A stretch of 5,278 nucleotides of DNA. Source: an uncultured cyanobacterium. GTDB lineage: Bacteria; Cyanobacteriota; Cyanobacteriia; PCC-6307; Cyanobiaceae. Below, piece after piece: positions 5,001-5,278 of the stretch. The notes below the pieces were generated by a model. It worked only from the letters and a program-made list of their open reading frames with translations, was not told where the DNA came from and did not search any database. The DNA lies in NCBI GenBank assembly GCA_903928835.1, contig CAIYSK010000262.1:1-5278 (forward strand), given 5' to 3'. The position numbers and the translations under genes were made by a program. Numbering within the stretch: position 1 is the stretch's first letter; each line of letters starts with the position of its first letter.

Positions 5001-5278
<278 letters not shown>

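Overview
The window is GC-rich bacterial DNA, most likely from a picocyanobacterium of the Synechococcus/Cyanobium type. The evidence is a DUF3122 protein (a family known essentially from cyanobacteria), a stand-alone Nif11-domain protein, an FtsH with the cyanobacterial FtsH1/FtsH3-like [11 protein letters not shown] signature, and one HIP1 octamer (GCGATCGC). Genes are tightly packed and several overlap by 1-4 nt. No RNA gene, CRISPR array, insertion sequence or phage gene was seen. All identifications come from reading motifs by eye, without database searches.

Layout. Positions 1-3377 hold a plus-strand run of overlapping genes: the 3' part of a GH116 beta-glucosidase/glucosylceramidase-like enzyme (1-1082), a secreted DUF3122 protein (1079-1573), the bifunctional riboflavin enzyme RibD (1573-2685), a tiny single-span membrane protein (2767-2892) and a DUF427 protein (2889-3377). 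Most junctions are stop/start overlaps (ATGA, TGATG, GTGA), which suggests one translationally coupled operon. Only RibD has a clear pathway role. The other members do not form an obvious shared pathway.

Positions 3374-4282 are on the minus strand: an SRAP-family (HMCES/YedK) abasic-site protein followed 21 nt later by a Nif11-domain small protein. The Nif11 gene meets the DUF427 gene tail to tail, and their two TAG stops share the palindrome CTAG. Divergent from the SRAP gene, after a 109-nt gap, is ftsH on the plus strand, running off the window end.

The strongest oddity is an in-frame TAG at 4998-5000 in ftsH. It sits exactly where the lysine of the conserved IPKG motif belongs, just before the Walker A motif. 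The frame stays open and well conserved on both sides, so this is a recent nonsense mutation, a sequencing error, or a recoded or split FtsH. The second oddity is the SRAP protein: its catalytic Cys2 is present only if a GTG start is used, it is followed by an unusual insertion, and the usual active-site Asn and Arg of the NAR-ET motif are replaced by Ser and Gln. I see no complete novel multi-gene system here.
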